Shown here: in pieces, positions 25,681-25,870 of the stretch
Layout of the letters: each line of letters opens with the position of its first letter
Numbering within the stretch: the stretch's first letter is position 1
Assembly (NCBI RefSeq): GCF_000716875.1
Contig: NZ_JNWQ01000093.1
Coordinates: 1-25,870, forward strand
Source of the DNA: Streptomyces novaecaesareae
GTDB taxonomy: Bacteria; Actinomycetota; Actinomycetes; Streptomycetales; Streptomycetaceae
Direction of reading: 5' to 3'
Length of the DNA: 25,870 nt
The notes under the pieces: generated by a model
Databases searched by the model: none
What the model saw: the letters and a program-made list of their open reading frames with translations, nothing else
What the model was told of the DNA's origin: nothing
Made by a program: the position numbers and the translations under genes

Positions 25681-25870
25681 GGTTGGAACCTTCTCACGTT
25701 CGGCGGCCTGTAGTACGACTCTGCCATGCCCGGCCGCACCCGTGTCCATTCCCCCTGGGGCCTGTCTTCGAACTCCCGCCTGCGGGGCGACGCCGGGGCA
25801 CGCACCTCGCCGCGTTGTCGTCGGTCGCCAATGCTCCGCAGTGGCTCCCTCCTCCGCCTTGCGATGCACG

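Overview
The window is high-GC actinobacterial DNA with GC-rich third codon positions, frequent GTG starts and 4-nt stop/start overlaps. A chaplin gene, a whiJ-type regulatory cluster (XRE/DUF5753 + DUF397 + small histidine-kinase-like ATPase) and a CsoR/CopA copper locus point to a Streptomycetaceae chromosome (Streptomyces, Kitasatospora or a relative). No rRNA, tRNA, CRISPR array, transposase or integrase is visible. Nothing is recognised in bases 1-233 or in bases 25681-25870.

Layout. (1) 234-3422: a GNAT acetyltransferase, an uncharacterised 139-aa protein with a leaderless-type promoter, then a divergent whiJ-like module. Its DUF5753 regulator and DUF397 protein lie on the minus strand; an ATPase and two small proteins lie on the plus strand, joined by GTGA overlaps. 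The last small gene looks frameshifted. (2) 3480-7205: copper homeostasis. csoR and a secreted His-rich protein run on the minus strand, copA on the plus strand. The region between them holds four 17-bp CsoR-type operators that overlap both promoters. (3) 7506-11317: an Fbp-type ferric iron ABC importer operon (lipoprotein, fused two-domain permease, ATPase) behind a promoter that overlaps a DmdR/IdeR-like iron box. (4) 11382-21725: a roughly 10-kb system, the most unusual part of the window. (5) 21819-25680: a chaplin with a 21-bp-stem terminator, an acyl-CoA synthetase, an APC-family amino-acid permease and a YccF membrane protein.

The system in region 4 is a minus-strand protein-kinase-like gene with a probable beta-propeller tail, divergent from a plus-strand operon of five genes: a 1374-aa membrane-anchored TPR protein with a central Cys/His cluster; a small J-domain-like protein without HPD; a GrpE-like exchange factor with a basic tail; an 856-aa Hsp70 with four zinc ribbons inserted between its ATPase and substrate-binding domains; and a small zinc-ribbon/TPR-like protein whose ribbon has the same CX2C-X10-CX2C geometry. 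The kit resembles DnaK-DnaJ-GrpE but is rebuilt: zinc ribbons may replace or supplement client or partner recognition, the J-like protein cannot be a canonical ATPase stimulator, and the kinase and membrane TPR scaffold suggest a signalling-linked or membrane-localised chaperone machine. I know of no characterised example. Its function is inference; the domain content is read from the sequence.
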